A DNA stretch of 64,000 nt from Streptomyces griseocarneus (GTDB lineage: Bacteria; Actinomycetota; Actinomycetes; Streptomycetales; Streptomycetaceae), in assembly GCA_003674045.1 (NCBI GenBank), contig PENC01000026.1:54685-118684 (forward strand). Reading direction: 5' to 3'. Every line of letters begins with the position of its first letter. The first letter of the stretch is position 1. Shown here piece after piece: positions 51,391 through 62,185 of the stretch. The notes beneath the pieces are model-generated. The model was given only the letters and a program-made list of their open reading frames with translations. It had not been told where the DNA came from and did no database searches. Position numbers and translations under genes: made by a program.

Positions 51391-51457
51391 GCGCAGATCC
51401 TAGGCGCCGTAAGGGAAACGTGCCGTGACCTGCGCCGCAAAAGGGGGCGCCCCGACA

Positions 51458-51536
51458 GGGGCGCGGGGAACGGCGCGACCGGCCACAACGGACCCGCAGC
51501 CGCGCGCCAAGCGCAAGCCGCTCCCCGATAGGCGCA
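51458..51536 (+). repeat. Dispersed intergenic repeat, copy R10
   Basis: GGGGCGCGGGGAACGGCGCG ... gacccgcagccgcgcgc ... gataggcgc. It lies immediately 3' of fumC, nine bases after the stop. Confidence 0.8.
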
Positions 51537-51544
51537 CCCAACGA

Positions 51545-52939
51545 CTACGGACGAGTCATCCGCAGCACATCCAACGCCTCGTCCAACTGCTCCCGGGTGA
51601 GCAACCCCCGCTCCACATAACCCCCCTCCAGCACGACCTCCCGGATCGTCTTCCGCTCCGCAAGGGACTTCTTGGCCACCTTCGCCGCTTCCTCGTACCC
51701 GATGTAACGGTTGAGCGGCGTCACCACGGACGGCGAGGACTCCGCGTACTCGCGGGCCCGTTCCACGTTCGCGGTGATGCCGTCGACCGTGCGGTCGGCG
51801 AGCAGCCGGGAGGCGCTCGCGAGCAGGCGTACGGACTCCAGCAGGTTCTTCGCCATGACCGGGAGCATCACATTGAGCTCGAAGTTCCCGGCGGCGCCCG
51901 CGGTGGCCACGGTCACGTCGTTCCCGGTCACCTGGGCGGCCACCATGAGCACCGCCTCGGGGATCACGGGGTTGACCTTGCCCGGCATGATCGACGAGCC
52001 TGGCTGGAGGTCCGGCAGGCTGATCTCGGCGAGGCCGGTGCGGGGGCCCGAGGCCATCCAGCGCAGGTCGTTGGCGATCTTGGTGAGGCCCACCGCGATC
52101 GTCCGCAGCTGGCCGCTGGTCTCCACCAGGCCGTCCCGGGCGCCCTGGGCCTCGAAGTGGTCCCGGGCCTCGGTCAGCGGCAGCCCGGTGGTGCGGGCGA
52201 CCTCGGCGATGACGGCGCCGGAGAACCCCGCCGGGGTGTTGATGCCGGTGCCGACCGCCGTGCCGCCGAGGGGCAGCTCCGCCAGCCGCGGCAGTGAGGC
52301 GCGCAGCCGCTCGACGCCGTAGCGCACCTGCGCGGCATAGCCCCCGAACTCCTGGCCCAGGGTGACGGGCGTGGCGTCCATCAGATGCGTACGGCCGGAT
52401 TTGACGACCTCCGCGAACTCCTTCGCCTTGCGCTCCAGCGCCTCGGCGAGGTGCTCCAGGGCCGGGATCAGATCGCCGGTCACGGCGGCGGTGGCCGCGA
52501 TGTGGATGCTGGACGGGAAGACGTCGTTGGAGCTCTGCGAGGCGTTGACGTGGTCGTTGGGATGCACGTCGCGGCCCAGGCGCTCGCCGGCGAGGGTGGC
52601 GATGACCTCGTTGGCGTTCATGTTGGAGGACGTGCCCGAGCCGGTCTGGAAGACGTCGACCGGGAAGTGGTCGTCCCAGCGGCCCTCCGCCACCTCGGCC
52701 GCCGCCGCCTCGACGGCCTCCGCCAGGTCCTTGTCGATCACCCCCAGCTCGGCGTTGACCTTGGCCGCCGCGGCCTTGATGCGGCCCAGCGCCGCGATGT
52801 GCGCCCGCTCCAGCCGCTGGCCGCTCACCGGGAAGTTCTCCACCGCCCGCTGGGTCTGCGCGCGCCACTTGGCGTGGGCGGGAACCCGTACCTCCCCCAT
52901 GGAGTCGTGCTCAATCCGGTACTGCTCGCTGTCGGTCAT
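51545..52939 (-). CDS. fumC: Class II fumarate hydratase
   Basis: 464 residues from the ATG nine bases after GGAGG; a GTG two codons earlier is too close to that site. Signature GSSIMPGKVNP is intact, with active-site segments TGSGTSSNMNANEV, HPNDHVNASQSSND and SGRTHLMDATP. It hydrates fumarate to malate without an iron-sulfur cluster, so it should work under iron limitation or oxidative stress. A second, unrelated class I fumarase lies 1.8 kb away. Confidence 0.97.
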   Translation of the reverse strand: MTDSEQYRIEHDSMGEVRVPAHAKWRAQTQRAVENFPVSGQRLERAHIAALGRIKAAAAKVNAELGVIDKDLAEAVEAAAAEVAEGRWDDHFPVDVFQTGSGTSSNMNANEVIATLAGERLGRDVHPNDHVNASQSSNDVFPSSIHIAATAAVTGDLIPALEHLAEALERKAKEFAEVVKSGRTHLMDATPVTLGQEFGGYAAQVRYGVERLRASLPRLAELPLGGTAVGTGINTPAGFSGAVIAEVARTTGLPLTEARDHFEAQGARDGLVETSGQLRTIAVGLTKIANDLRWMASGPRTGLAEISLPDLQPGSSIMPGKVNPVIPEAVLMVAAQVTGNDVTVATAGAAGNFELNVMLPVMAKNLLESVRLLASASRLLADRTVDGITANVERAREYAESSPSVVTPLNRYIGYEEAAKVAKKSLAERKTIREVVLEGGYVERGLLTREQLDEALDVLRMTRP

Positions 52940-53048
52940 CGTCACTTACCTCCTACAGCACCACAGCGTTTGTCCGGTCCGCCCTGTTCCCAAGACACCT
53001 GACCGGTGAGTAAATACCGCGGGTAACAACCGTCGATCGGGAGACTTC

Positions 53049-54575
53049 ATGAGACGCAGCCCCACCCTGCGCCGTGCCCTCGCCGCCCTCGCCGCGTGTA
53101 CCGCGGCGCTCGGCGGCTTCGCGGCCACAGGGCCCGCCGCCCACGCGTTGCCCACCACGCGTACGGCCGCCGTCACCCCACTGACGCCGGAGCTGGAGAA
53201 GATCCGCGCCGCCGAGGCGGCGAAGCTCTACGGCGACTTCGCACAGCGCCCCCTGGCCGACCGCAAGTCCTCGGTGATCTCGCTCGGCGACAGCGAGATC
53301 AGCGGCGAGGGCGTCGGCACGTACGAGCCCGGCACCGACGGCCCCGACAACTGGTGCCACCGCTCGCCCGACTCCTTCATCCACCGCACCACGATCCCGG
53401 CCGACGTCAGCTACAACGTCGCCTGCTCGGGCGCCACCACCGAGAACGTCCGCATCGGCGGCAGCAAGCAGTACGCGAACGAACTGGTACAGAGCGACGC
53501 GCTCGCGGTCAAGGCCCGCAACACGCGGATCAAGCTGATCCTGCTGGGCATCGGCGCCAACGACGACCTCCAGTTCGGGCCCGTGATGACCGACTGCGTC
53601 GAGCGCTACGTGCTCCTGCAGGGCACCTGCGAACCGAAGTACGCGCCCGGCTGGCAGGCCCGCGTCGACGGCCTCGTGCCCAAGGTCGACCGGACCGTGC
53701 GCGACCTGCGCACCGTGATGCGGGGAGCGGGCTACGCCGACGGTGACTACAAGCTCGTCGTGATGGGCTACCCCAGCCCCATCGGCCCCGACTTCGAGGA
53801 CAACCCCGGTTTCCCCGGCAAGCTCGCCGGCGGCTGCATGGGCTACACCTCCGACGCGGCGTGGGGCCGCAATGTCGCCGTACCCGCCTTCGAGACGGGC
53901 ATGCGGCGGGTCGCCCGCGACACGGGTGCCGTGTTCCTCGACAACTCCCGCCTCTTCCACGGCCACGAGGTGTGCATGGAGGACACCTGGGCGCGCGGCC
54001 TCTACATCGAGCTGTCCAACCCCTTCCCGCCGGACGCCAATTCGGTCCGCCAGTCCTTCCACCCCAACTTCCGCGGCCACGGCGCCTTCGCGGCCTGCGT
54101 CAGCCAGCTGTACGGCTCGGGCTGGCAGGAGGCCGGCTGCGCCGACCCGGCGAGCACGGGCTCGCCCGTGCTGTACCAGGGCGCCTGGGACGACGCCTTC
54201 CGCCCGCTGAAGAACGCGGCCACGGGCACGTGCGCCGACGCGTACGGGGTGGCATCCGCCAACGGCACCGAGGTCGGCGGCTGGGACTGCACCGGCGCCC
54301 GCAACCAGCTGTGGTGGTACGACCCCCAGCGGGGCTCCCTCCACTCGGGCCTCACCCACGACCGCTGCGTCGACGTACCGGGCGGAACGTACTCCGCCGG
54401 CGCGGCACTCGAACTGTGGAACTGCCACGGTGGCGACAACCAGAAGTTCACGCGCTCGGCGACGGGAGTCTTCCGGCCTGCGGCCGCGCCTGACTTGTGC
54501 GTGACCCTGTCCTCGACGAAGGACCCGCTGCGCCTGCAGCGGTGTGACGGTTCGCCGACGCAGCAATTCGCCTGA
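53049..54575 (+). CDS. Secreted SGNH/GDSL hydrolase with ricin-type lectin domain
   Basis: 508 residues. The signal peptide ends near AHA-LP (residue 34). The SGNH domain (about 75-365) has the nucleophile in SLGDSEISGEG (Ser82), GIGANDD (block III) and SFHPNFRGH with the Asp/His pair. The C-terminal beta-trefoil (about 385-508) has ricin repeats with paired cysteines and NQLWW/NQKF sites. It probably hydrolyses an ester on a polysaccharide or lipid outside the cell. Divergent from fumC over 109 bp. Confidence 0.92.
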   Translation: MRRSPTLRRALAALAACTAALGGFAATGPAAHALPTTRTAAVTPLTPELEKIRAAEAAKLYGDFAQRPLADRKSSVISLGDSEISGEGVGTYEPGTDGPDNWCHRSPDSFIHRTTIPADVSYNVACSGATTENVRIGGSKQYANELVQSDALAVKARNTRIKLILLGIGANDDLQFGPVMTDCVERYVLLQGTCEPKYAPGWQARVDGLVPKVDRTVRDLRTVMRGAGYADGDYKLVVMGYPSPIGPDFEDNPGFPGKLAGGCMGYTSDAAWGRNVAVPAFETGMRRVARDTGAVFLDNSRLFHGHEVCMEDTWARGLYIELSNPFPPDANSVRQSFHPNFRGHGAFAACVSQLYGSGWQEAGCADPASTGSPVLYQGAWDDAFRPLKNAATGTCADAYGVASANGTEVGGWDCTGARNQLWWYDPQRGSLHSGLTHDRCVDVPGGTYSAGAALELWNCHGGDNQKFTRSATGVFRPAAAPDLCVTLSSTKDPLRLQRCDGSPTQQFA

Positions 54576-54583
54576 CGGCGGGC

Positions 54584-54704
54584 CCGCGCCCCTTCAGGGG
54601 CGCGGGGCTGTATCGATATGCGGCTCTGCCGCGTGGGCGCGACCAGCCCCCACCGGACCCGCAGCCGCCTACCGGAGCGCAAGCCGCACCCCGGTAGGCG
54701 CGCC
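54584..54704 (+). repeat. Dispersed intergenic repeat, copy R11 (long form)
   Basis: GGGGCGCGGGGCTGTATCGA, ATGCGGCTCTGCCGCGTGGG, gcgcgaccagcccccacc and ccccggtaggcgc. It fills the 132-bp space between the convergent hydrolase and class I fumarase genes. Confidence 0.82.
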
Positions 54705-54707
54705 GCC

Positions 54708-56390
<1,683 letters not shown>

Positions 56391-56474
56391 TGCGGCCATT
56401 CCTCACTCGGCAGACATCGCTGGCTACTGCGACAGCACCCACAAGCGTAGAACGCGGGGCGGGGGCGGAGTTTG

Positions 56475-56493
56475 TGAGGTAAGGCTCACCCAG
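56475..56493. promoter_or_regulatory. Iron-box-like site between fumA and DUF1707 gene
   Basis: TGAGGTAAGGCTCACCCAG matches the DtxR/DmdR-type 19-bp iron box TTAGGTTAGGCTAACCTAA at 14 positions. It lies 85-103 bases upstream of the class I fumarase start. Untested. Confidence 0.4.
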
Positions 56494-56505
56494 GGTTCCC
56501 ACTGT

Positions 56506-56531
56506 CGCGATCTATCGCGTTTCGCTACCCT
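56506..56531 (+). promoter_or_regulatory. Leaderless promoter and dyad of the DUF1707 gene
   Basis: CGCGAT-CT-ATCGCG (56506-56519) overlaps the -35 region; TACCCT (56526-56531) is the -10, six bases before the GTG. Confidence 0.55.
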
Positions 56532-56537
56532 GGCGGC

Positions 56538-57224
56538 GTGGATGAGTCATCGCTGGAGAAGCGCGCCCCGGTGTCCTTCGAGAAGACGGCCGAGAAGAGC
56601 GCGGAGAAGAGCGCCGGGCTGCGCGCGTCCGATGCCGAGCGCGACCGGGTCGCCGACATCCTGCGCGAGGCCCTGGGTGAGGGGCGGATCACGGCGGAGG
56701 AGCACGCGGAGCGGATCGGGCGGGTCTACGAGGCCAGGACCGTGGGCGAGCTGGAGCCCCTGGTCCACGATCTCCCCTCCGCGCCCCGGCAGGAGCCCGC
56801 CACTTCCGCGCGCCCGCAGGACGCCCCCGTGCGCCCCGTCGGCGTGCCGTACGGGAGTACCGAGAGCCTCGTCGCCGTCTTCGGCGGTGCCACCCGCAAC
56901 GGCCGCTGGCGGGTGGCGCCCAGGATCAATGCGTTCGCCCTGTTCGGCGGGGTGGAGATAGACCTGACCGAGGCGGTCTTCGAGCACCAGCACGTCGTCA
57001 TCAACGCGACGGCCATCTTCGGCGGCGTCGAGATCAAGGTCCCGGAGAACATCACGCTGCGCTCCACGGGCAGCGGTGTCTTCGGCGGTTTCGAGGTGAA
57101 GACCTACGAGGCCCCGGACGCGGGCGCCCCGGTGGTGACGGTCATGGGGTTCGCCGTGTTCGGCGGCGTGGAGGCCAAGCCCAAGCGGGGGAAGCGGCTG
57201 CGGGACCTCCGGGCGGGGCGCTGA
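56538..57224 (+). CDS. DUF1707 protein with LiaF-like beta-helical domain
   Basis: 228 residues from the GTG. The N-terminal charged stretch precedes a DUF1707 domain (about 28-82; RASDAERDRVADILREALGEGRITAEEHAERIGRV). The C-terminal part (about 108-225) carries repeated FGG turns (AVFGGATR, ALFGGVEID, AIFGGVEIK, GVFGGFEVK, AVFGGVEAK), as in LiaF/DUF2154 proteins. There are no membrane helices. LiaF-type domains act in cell-envelope stress responses; here the role is unknown. Confidence 0.88.
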   Translation: MDESSLEKRAPVSFEKTAEKSAEKSAGLRASDAERDRVADILREALGEGRITAEEHAERIGRVYEARTVGELEPLVHDLPSAPRQEPATSARPQDAPVRPVGVPYGSTESLVAVFGGATRNGRWRVAPRINAFALFGGVEIDLTEAVFEHQHVVINATAIFGGVEIKVPENITLRSTGSGVFGGFEVKTYEAPDAGAPVVTVMGFAVFGGVEAKPKRGKRLRDLRAGR

Positions 57225-57394
57225 TCGCGGGTCGCTGCGTTCCGCTCATGGCAACGGTGTGAATAAGCACGCGCACAGCGGGTAAAGCTTGGTGCATCGT
57301 CTCTCGTACGGCTGCCGGTGCGAATGGCCGTGCGCAGTGGAGGCGGGCAAAGGTGACTCAACCGGCCAAGCTAAGCCGTCGTCAGGAGTAGACC

Positions 57395-57751
57395 GTGCTG
57401 CTACCGCATCAGCCCCTGCCTGAAGCCGCCGTACCGTCCCAGCGGATGCCCGCTCGGGATCAGGCCGGCCCCTGGCATTCGGAGGCGGTGTGCCGCCGGG
57501 ATGAAGCCGGGCTCTTCTTCGCACCATCGAAGGAACCCACCGCCGCGCGCCTCTCCCGCGAGGAGGCCGCGAAGCGGGTCTGCGCCCGCTGCCCCGTCAT
57601 GGTCGAGTGCCGCGAGCATGCGTTGCTCCAGCCGGAGCCCTATGGGGTCTGGGGCGGGTTGACGGCGGCCGAGCGCCGCGTCGTCCTGGCGCGGCGCCGC
57701 CGCCGCGAAGCGGAGCTCCAGCGTGCGACGAGGGTCGCCGCCGCGGGGTGA
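57395..57751 (+). CDS. wblI: WhiB-family iron-sulfur regulator
   Basis: 118 residues from a GTG with AGGAG seven bases upstream. Four [4Fe-4S]-binding cysteines: Cys33 (EAVCRRDE), Cys63, Cys66 (CARC) and Cys72, and the GVWGG turn at 84-88. A basic tail RRRRREAEL follows, as expected for DNA contact with a sigma-factor partner. Position between the DUF1707 and glpX genes matches the streptomycete wblI locus as I recall it, hence the tentative symbol. Confidence 0.93.
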   Translation: MLLPHQPLPEAAVPSQRMPARDQAGPWHSEAVCRRDEAGLFFAPSKEPTAARLSREEAAKRVCARCPVMVECREHALLQPEPYGVWGGLTAAERRVVLARRRRREAELQRATRVAAAG

Positions 57752-57778
57752 CCCACCGGGGGCTCAGGGTGTTCGGGC

Positions 57779-57895
57779 GCGCCCCGTCAGGGGCGCGGGG
57801 CTGTGTTTCATTTGCGGCTCCGCCGCGTGGGCGCGACAAGCCCCCACCGGGCCCGCAGGCGCACGCCGGACACAAGACGCACCCCAGTGGGCGCG
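57779..57895 (+). repeat. Dispersed intergenic repeat, copy R12 (long form)
   Basis: GGGGCGCGGGGCTGTGTTTC, TGCGGCTCCGCCGCGTGGG, then gcgcgacaagcccccacc and cagtgggcgc. It lies between the convergent wbl and glpX genes. Confidence 0.82.
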
Positions 57896-57933
57896 GCGGG
57901 GGTCCGGGGGCGGAGCCCCTGGAGGGTGACCGA

Positions 57934-58965
57934 CTAGCTGGGGCGCTCGAAGTCGATCGTCGAGTATGCCCGCAGCTTGGAAAGACGGTGCACCGAGTCG
58001 ATCTGCCGGATCGTGCCCGACTTCGACCGCATGACCAGCGACTGCGTCGTCGCCGTCTCCGCGCGGTAGCGAACGCCGCGCAGCAGCTCGCCGTCCGTGA
58101 TGCCGGTGGCGACGAAGAAGACGTTGTCGCCCTTGACCAGGTCGTCCGTGTGCAGGACGCGGTCCAGGTCGTGGCCCGCGGCCAGCGCCCGCTCGCGCTC
58201 CTCGTCGTCCTTGGGCCACAGCTTGGCCTGGATCGTGCCGCCGAGGCACTTGATCGCGCAGGCCGCGATGATGCCCTCGGGCGTGCCGCCGACGCCGAGC
58301 AGCAGGTCGATGCCCGTGCCCTCGCGTACGGCCATGATCGCGCCCGCGACGTCGCCGTCGGAGATGAACTTGATGCGGGCGCCCGCCTCGCGGATCTCCT
58401 TGACGATGCCCTCGTGGCGCGGGCGGTCGAGGACGACGACGGTCACGTCCTCCGGCAAGGACTTCTTCGCCTTCGCGACGCGGCGGATGTTGACGCCCAC
58501 CGGGGCGTCGATGTCGACGTAGTCCGCGGCCTCCGGGCCGGTGACGAGCTTGTCCATGTAGAAGACGGCGGAGGGGTCGAACATCGCGCCGCGGTCGGCG
58601 ACGGCCATCACGGAGACCGCGTTGGCCATGCCCTTGGCGGTGAGGGTGGTGCCGTCCACCGGGTCCACGGCGACGTCGCACTCGGCGCCCGTCCCGTCGC
58701 CCACGCGCTCGCCGTTGTAGAGCATCGGCGCGTTGTCCTTCTCGCCCTCGCCGATGACGACGACGCCGTTCATGGACACGGTGCCGATGAGGGAGCGCAT
58801 GGCCTTGACCGCCGCGCCGTCCGCGCCGTTCTTGTCGCCGCGCCCGACCCAGCGGCCCGATGCCATGGCGCCGGCCTCGGTGACCCGGACGAGCTCCAGG
58901 GCGAGGTTGCGGTCGGGGGCCTCGGGGCTGACCTCGAGCGGGGACGGCAGGTGATGATCGGTCAT
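57934..58965 (-). CDS. glpX: Class II fructose-1,6-bisphosphatase (GlpX)
   Basis: 343 residues. Metal-binding DPVDGTT (101-107), GEGEKDNAPML and GGTPEGIIAACAIKCLGG are intact. It removes the 1-phosphate of fructose 1,6-bisphosphate, the final committed gluconeogenic step in actinobacteria, and pairs logically with pckG at the window's start. It is divergent from the DUF4245 gene across 223 bp in which I see no gene. Confidence 0.97.
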   Translation of the reverse strand: MTDHHLPSPLEVSPEAPDRNLALELVRVTEAGAMASGRWVGRGDKNGADGAAVKAMRSLIGTVSMNGVVVIGEGEKDNAPMLYNGERVGDGTGAECDVAVDPVDGTTLTAKGMANAVSVMAVADRGAMFDPSAVFYMDKLVTGPEAADYVDIDAPVGVNIRRVAKAKKSLPEDVTVVVLDRPRHEGIVKEIREAGARIKFISDGDVAGAIMAVREGTGIDLLLGVGGTPEGIIAACAIKCLGGTIQAKLWPKDDEERERALAAGHDLDRVLHTDDLVKGDNVFFVATGITDGELLRGVRYRAETATTQSLVMRSKSGTIRQIDSVHRLSKLRAYSTIDFERPS

Positions 58966-59188
58966 CGGAGCACACCTTTCTGTACGGCGACGGCCGTAGG
59001 GCTCCTCGTCCCCCGTAGGGGGCAGAGGGTGAGGGTGCTGATGACTTTATCGGTTTACTGCGAGAGTGAGCAGGCCACCCCACGCATGAGCGCCGTCAAG
59101 GTCGCCCGGTGCGTCGTCGGGCCGCTCCGCGGGGCGCGTACGCGCCGGGGGCGCACCGGCGTCAAGATCGGAACGGTCATGGGGGACG

Positions 59189-59740
59189 ATGGAGGACGTG
59201 GCAGGCAGAAACCCCAAGGCGCAGACCGTCCGGAACATGTTGCTGGCGCTGATCGTGACCGTCCCGGTCGCCGTGATCAGCTACTTCTTCATCCCGCACG
59301 ACGAGCACAACGACCCGATCAAGACCGTCGACTACCGGGTGGAGCTCGACACGGCCCGGCGCGCCGCGCCGTACCCGGTCGCGGCCCCCGAAGGGCTGTC
59401 CTCCGACTGGCGGGTGACCTCCGTGTCGTACCGCGCGGGCGGCAAGGACGGGTCGGCCTGGCACCTCGGCTTCCTCGACCCCGGGACCCAGTACGTCGCC
59501 GTCGAGCAGAGCGACGCCTCGCCGGCCGCGTACATCGACGACGTGACGCAGGGCGCGGTCAGGACCTCGCGTACGGAGAAGGTGGGCGACGCCACCTGGC
59601 GCTACTACGCGGGCGAGAAGTACAACGCGCTGGTGCGCGAGGAGCACGGCGTGACGACGGTGGTCACCGGCACCGCCGACTCCGGGCAGCTGGCGAAGAT
59701 GGCCGCCGCGCTCAAGGCGGAGACGGGCAAGAAGGTCTGA
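59189..59740 (+). CDS. DUF4245 membrane-anchored protein
   Basis: 183 residues if the ATG is used (GGGGGA a few bases upstream); the GTG three codons on is equally possible. One N-terminal membrane helix (about 17-35) and an extracytoplasmic domain of DUF4245 type (YRVELDTARRAAPYPVAAPEGL ... MAAALKAETGKKV). Function unknown. Conserved next to glpX in streptomycetes. Confidence 0.85.
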   Translation: MEDVAGRNPKAQTVRNMLLALIVTVPVAVISYFFIPHDEHNDPIKTVDYRVELDTARRAAPYPVAAPEGLSSDWRVTSVSYRAGGKDGSAWHLGFLDPGTQYVAVEQSDASPAAYIDDVTQGAVRTSRTEKVGDATWRYYAGEKYNALVREEHGVTTVVTGTADSGQLAKMAAALKAETGKKV

Positions 59741-59768
59741 CCGGTCCGGCCGGTCCGAGCGGAATGTT

Positions 59769-59822
59769 CGAACGGCCGGTGCCCGGCCGCCCCTTCGCGG
59801 GGCGCCGGGCACCGGCCGTTCG
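59769..59822. terminator. Bidirectional terminator between DUF4245 and nitroreductase-family genes
   Basis: A long stem (CGAACGGCCGGTGCCCGGC and complement) with an inner CGCCCC-TTCG-CGGGGCG loop separates convergent genes. Confidence 0.93.
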
Positions 59823-59844
59823 CAGTCGTGATGCCGCCGTCGGC

Positions 59845-60435
59845 TCAGACGGTGGTGACGACCTGCTCGTAGGACAGACGCGGCGAACGCGGGAACCAGG
59901 CGTTCTCGCCCGGCTTGCCGATGTTGACGACCATCAGCGGGGTGTGGTCGTCGTCCAGGAACTCCTTCTGGACACCGGCGAAGTCGAAACCGGTCATCGG
60001 GCCCGCGGCCAGACCGGCGGCGCGCAGGCCGACGAGGAAGTATCCGGCCTGGAGGGCGCCGTTGACCTTGGCGGCCTCCTCGCGGGCGGCGCGCTCGCCG
60101 AAGAAGACGTCCTTGGCCTGCGGGAAGTGCGGGAAGAGGGTCGGCAGCTCCTCGTGGAACTCGTTGTCCACGGCGAGGATCGCGACGAGCGGCGCGGTGC
60201 GGGTCTTGGGCTGGTTGCCCTCCGCCATGTGCGCGACGAGGCGCTCGCGGGCCTCCTCGGAGCGGACCAGGACGACGCGCAGCGGCGTGCCGTTGAACGC
60301 GGTCGGGCCGTACTTGACCAGGTCGTAGACGGCCTGGATCTGCTCGTCGGTCACCGGCTCGGTGGAGAAGGTGTTGGCCGTGCGGGCCTCACGGAAGAGC
60401 AGGTCCTGGGCGGCGGTGTCGAGGGCGAGAGTCAT
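59845..60435 (-). CDS. Nitroreductase-family protein (malonic semialdehyde reductase RutE-like)
   Basis: 196 residues from an ATG with AAGGTG upstream. FMN-binding nitroreductase fold with RTANTFSTEPVTDEQIQAVYDLVKYGPTAFN, PLRVVLVRS and LAAGPMTGFD; it is closest to the short RutE/HadB group that reduces malonic semialdehyde. A clear promoter (TTGAAA, 16 bp, TACAGT) lies upstream. Confidence 0.9.
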   Translation of the reverse strand: MTLALDTAAQDLLFREARTANTFSTEPVTDEQIQAVYDLVKYGPTAFNGTPLRVVLVRSEEARERLVAHMAEGNQPKTRTAPLVAILAVDNEFHEELPTLFPHFPQAKDVFFGERAAREEAAKVNGALQAGYFLVGLRAAGLAAGPMTGFDFAGVQKEFLDDDHTPLMVVNIGKPGENAWFPRSPRLSYEQVVTTV

Positions 60436-60479
60436 GATGCACACCTTCTGGTCGCAAGGGAAACGTGTGATGGGTTCCC

Positions 60480-60507
60480 ACTGTACGCGAGGTGTGTGAA
60501 CTTTCAA
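60480..60507 (-). promoter_or_regulatory. Promoter of the nitroreductase-family gene
   Basis: On the minus strand, -35 TTGAAA (60502-60507), 16-bp spacer and -10 TACAGT (60480-60485), about 45 bases before the start. Confidence 0.6.
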
Positions 60508-60615
60508 CTAAAGCCCTGTTTTTGTGGCGAGGGACACGTTCGGGTGGGGTGTTTGGGCGGATGTGGGTGATTTCAGCGCCCGACTGACGGTCTCTTTTCC
60601 GCCCCGTCCCGCCCG

Positions 60616-60870
60616 TCAGGACTCGCCGTCGCCCTCCGATGCGGCGCCTTCCCCCTCCGATTCGGAGGCCAGCGCGGCGTCGAGACGGGCCCGGGCCCCC
60701 TCCAGCCAGCGGCGGCACACCTTCGACAGCTCCTCGCCCCGCTCCCACAGCGCGAGGGACTCCTCCAGCGTCGTACCGCCCGCCTCCAGGCGTCGCACCA
60801 CCTCGATGAGCTCGTCCCGCGCCTGCTCGTAACCGAGGGCGCTCCCGCCCTCCGTGCCCGTCTTCGCCAT
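60616..60870 (-). CDS. xseB: Exodeoxyribonuclease VII small subunit
   Basis: 84 residues. The helical-hairpin core GYEQARDELIEVVRRLEAGGTTLEESLALWERGEEL is the XseB signature. An acidic Glu/Ser-rich tail follows. Ten bases separate it from xseA, so the two subunits are co-transcribed. Confidence 0.96.
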   Translation of the reverse strand: MAKTGTEGGSALGYEQARDELIEVVRRLEAGGTTLEESLALWERGEELSKVCRRWLEGARARLDAALASESEGEGAASEGDGES

Positions 60871-60880
60871 GCCGCCAAGA

Positions 60881-62101
60881 CTAAGCGGGAGGGGTGACAA
60901 CGGCCCGCACCGCGAACTCGCCTTCCGCGACCCGTGCCCGCAGCTCCTCGTCCGCCCCGACCTCGTCCGGGTCCCTCACCACCGAGCCGTCCGCGTGCTG
61001 CAACACCGCGTAGCCGCGGCGCAGCGTCGCGGCCGGGGACAGCGCCACCACGCGCGCGCGGGTGTGCGTCAGCTCCGAGTCCGCCCGGTCCAGGAGGTGG
61101 CCGAAAGTACGCCGTCCCCGCTCGGTGAACGCGGCGATCTGCGCCTCCCGCTCCTCCACCATCCGGTGCGGCCGCTCCACGCTCGGGCGCGCCCGCAGGG
61201 ACGCGAGACCGCGCTCCTCGCGCTCCAGGTGCCCGGTGACGCAGCGCAGCGCGCGGTCCCGCAGCTGCCGGACGCGCACCAGCTCCTCGCCCACGTCGGG
61301 CACGACCCGTTTCGCCGCGTCCGTGGGCGTGGACGCGCGCAGGTCGGCGACCAGGTCCAGCAGGGGGGAGTCCGGCTCGTGCCCGATCGCGGACACCACC
61401 GGCGTACGGCACGCGGCCACGGTCCGCACCAGCTGCTCGTCCGAGAACGGCAGCAGGTCCTCCACACTGCCGCCGCCCCGGGCCACGATGATCACGTCCA
61501 CGTCGGGGTGCGCGTCCAGCTCCGTCACCGCCTCGATCACACGCGGGACGGCGTGCACGCCCTGGACGGGGACGTTCCGGACCTCGAAGCGCACCGCGGG
61601 CCAGCGGTGCCGGGCGTTCTCCAGCACGTCCCGCTCGGCGGCGGACGCACGGCCGCAGACCAGCCCGATGAGCTGCGGCAGGAACGGCAGCGGCCGCTTG
61701 CGCCCGGCGGCGAACAGCCCCTCCGCGCCCAGCGACCTCTTCAGCTGCTCCAGCCGCGCCAGCAGCTCGCCGATGCCCACCGGGCGGATCTCCGTCGCCT
61801 GCAGCGACAGCGTGCCGCGCCGCTCGTACCACTTGGGCTTCGCGTGCACGACGACCCTGGCGCCCTCCGAGACGATGTCCGCGACCTGGTCGAAGACCGA
61901 GCGGTAACAGGTGACCGACACGGACGTGTCCTGCGAGGGGTCGCGCAGCGTCAGGAACACGACCCCCGCCCCGGGCCGGGGGTTCAGCTGAGTGATCTGT
62001 CCCTCGACCCATACGGCGCCCAGGCGGTCGATCCAGCCGCCGATGAGGTGCGAGACCTGTCCTACCGGGATGGGGGACTCGGGGGTGGTGTTGAGGGCCA
62101 T
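60881..62101 (-). CDS. xseA: Exodeoxyribonuclease VII large subunit
   Basis: 406 residues. An N-terminal OB fold (about 15-110; VWVEGQITQLNPRPGAGVVFLTLRD) and the exonuclease domain with ARGGGSVEDLLPFSDE and SAIGHEPDSPLLDLVADLRASTPTDAA. With XseB it degrades single-stranded DNA to oligonucleotides. Repeat R13 lies upstream, beyond the APC permease 3' end. Confidence 0.97.
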   Translation of the reverse strand: MALNTTPESPIPVGQVSHLIGGWIDRLGAVWVEGQITQLNPRPGAGVVFLTLRDPSQDTSVSVTCYRSVFDQVADIVSEGARVVVHAKPKWYERRGTLSLQATEIRPVGIGELLARLEQLKRSLGAEGLFAAGRKRPLPFLPQLIGLVCGRASAAERDVLENARHRWPAVRFEVRNVPVQGVHAVPRVIEAVTELDAHPDVDVIIVARGGGSVEDLLPFSDEQLVRTVAACRTPVVSAIGHEPDSPLLDLVADLRASTPTDAAKRVVPDVGEELVRVRQLRDRALRCVTGHLEREERGLASLRARPSVERPHRMVEEREAQIAAFTERGRRTFGHLLDRADSELTHTRARVVALSPAATLRRGYAVLQHADGSVVRDPDEVGADEELRARVAEGEFAVRAVVTPPA

Positions 62102-62185
62102 GGGGCGACCATATCGATGGCCGCCGACATGGCACCCGGAAGCGGCGGCTCACCCACCGGGGCTGCCGCCCCCGGACCCCCGCTG

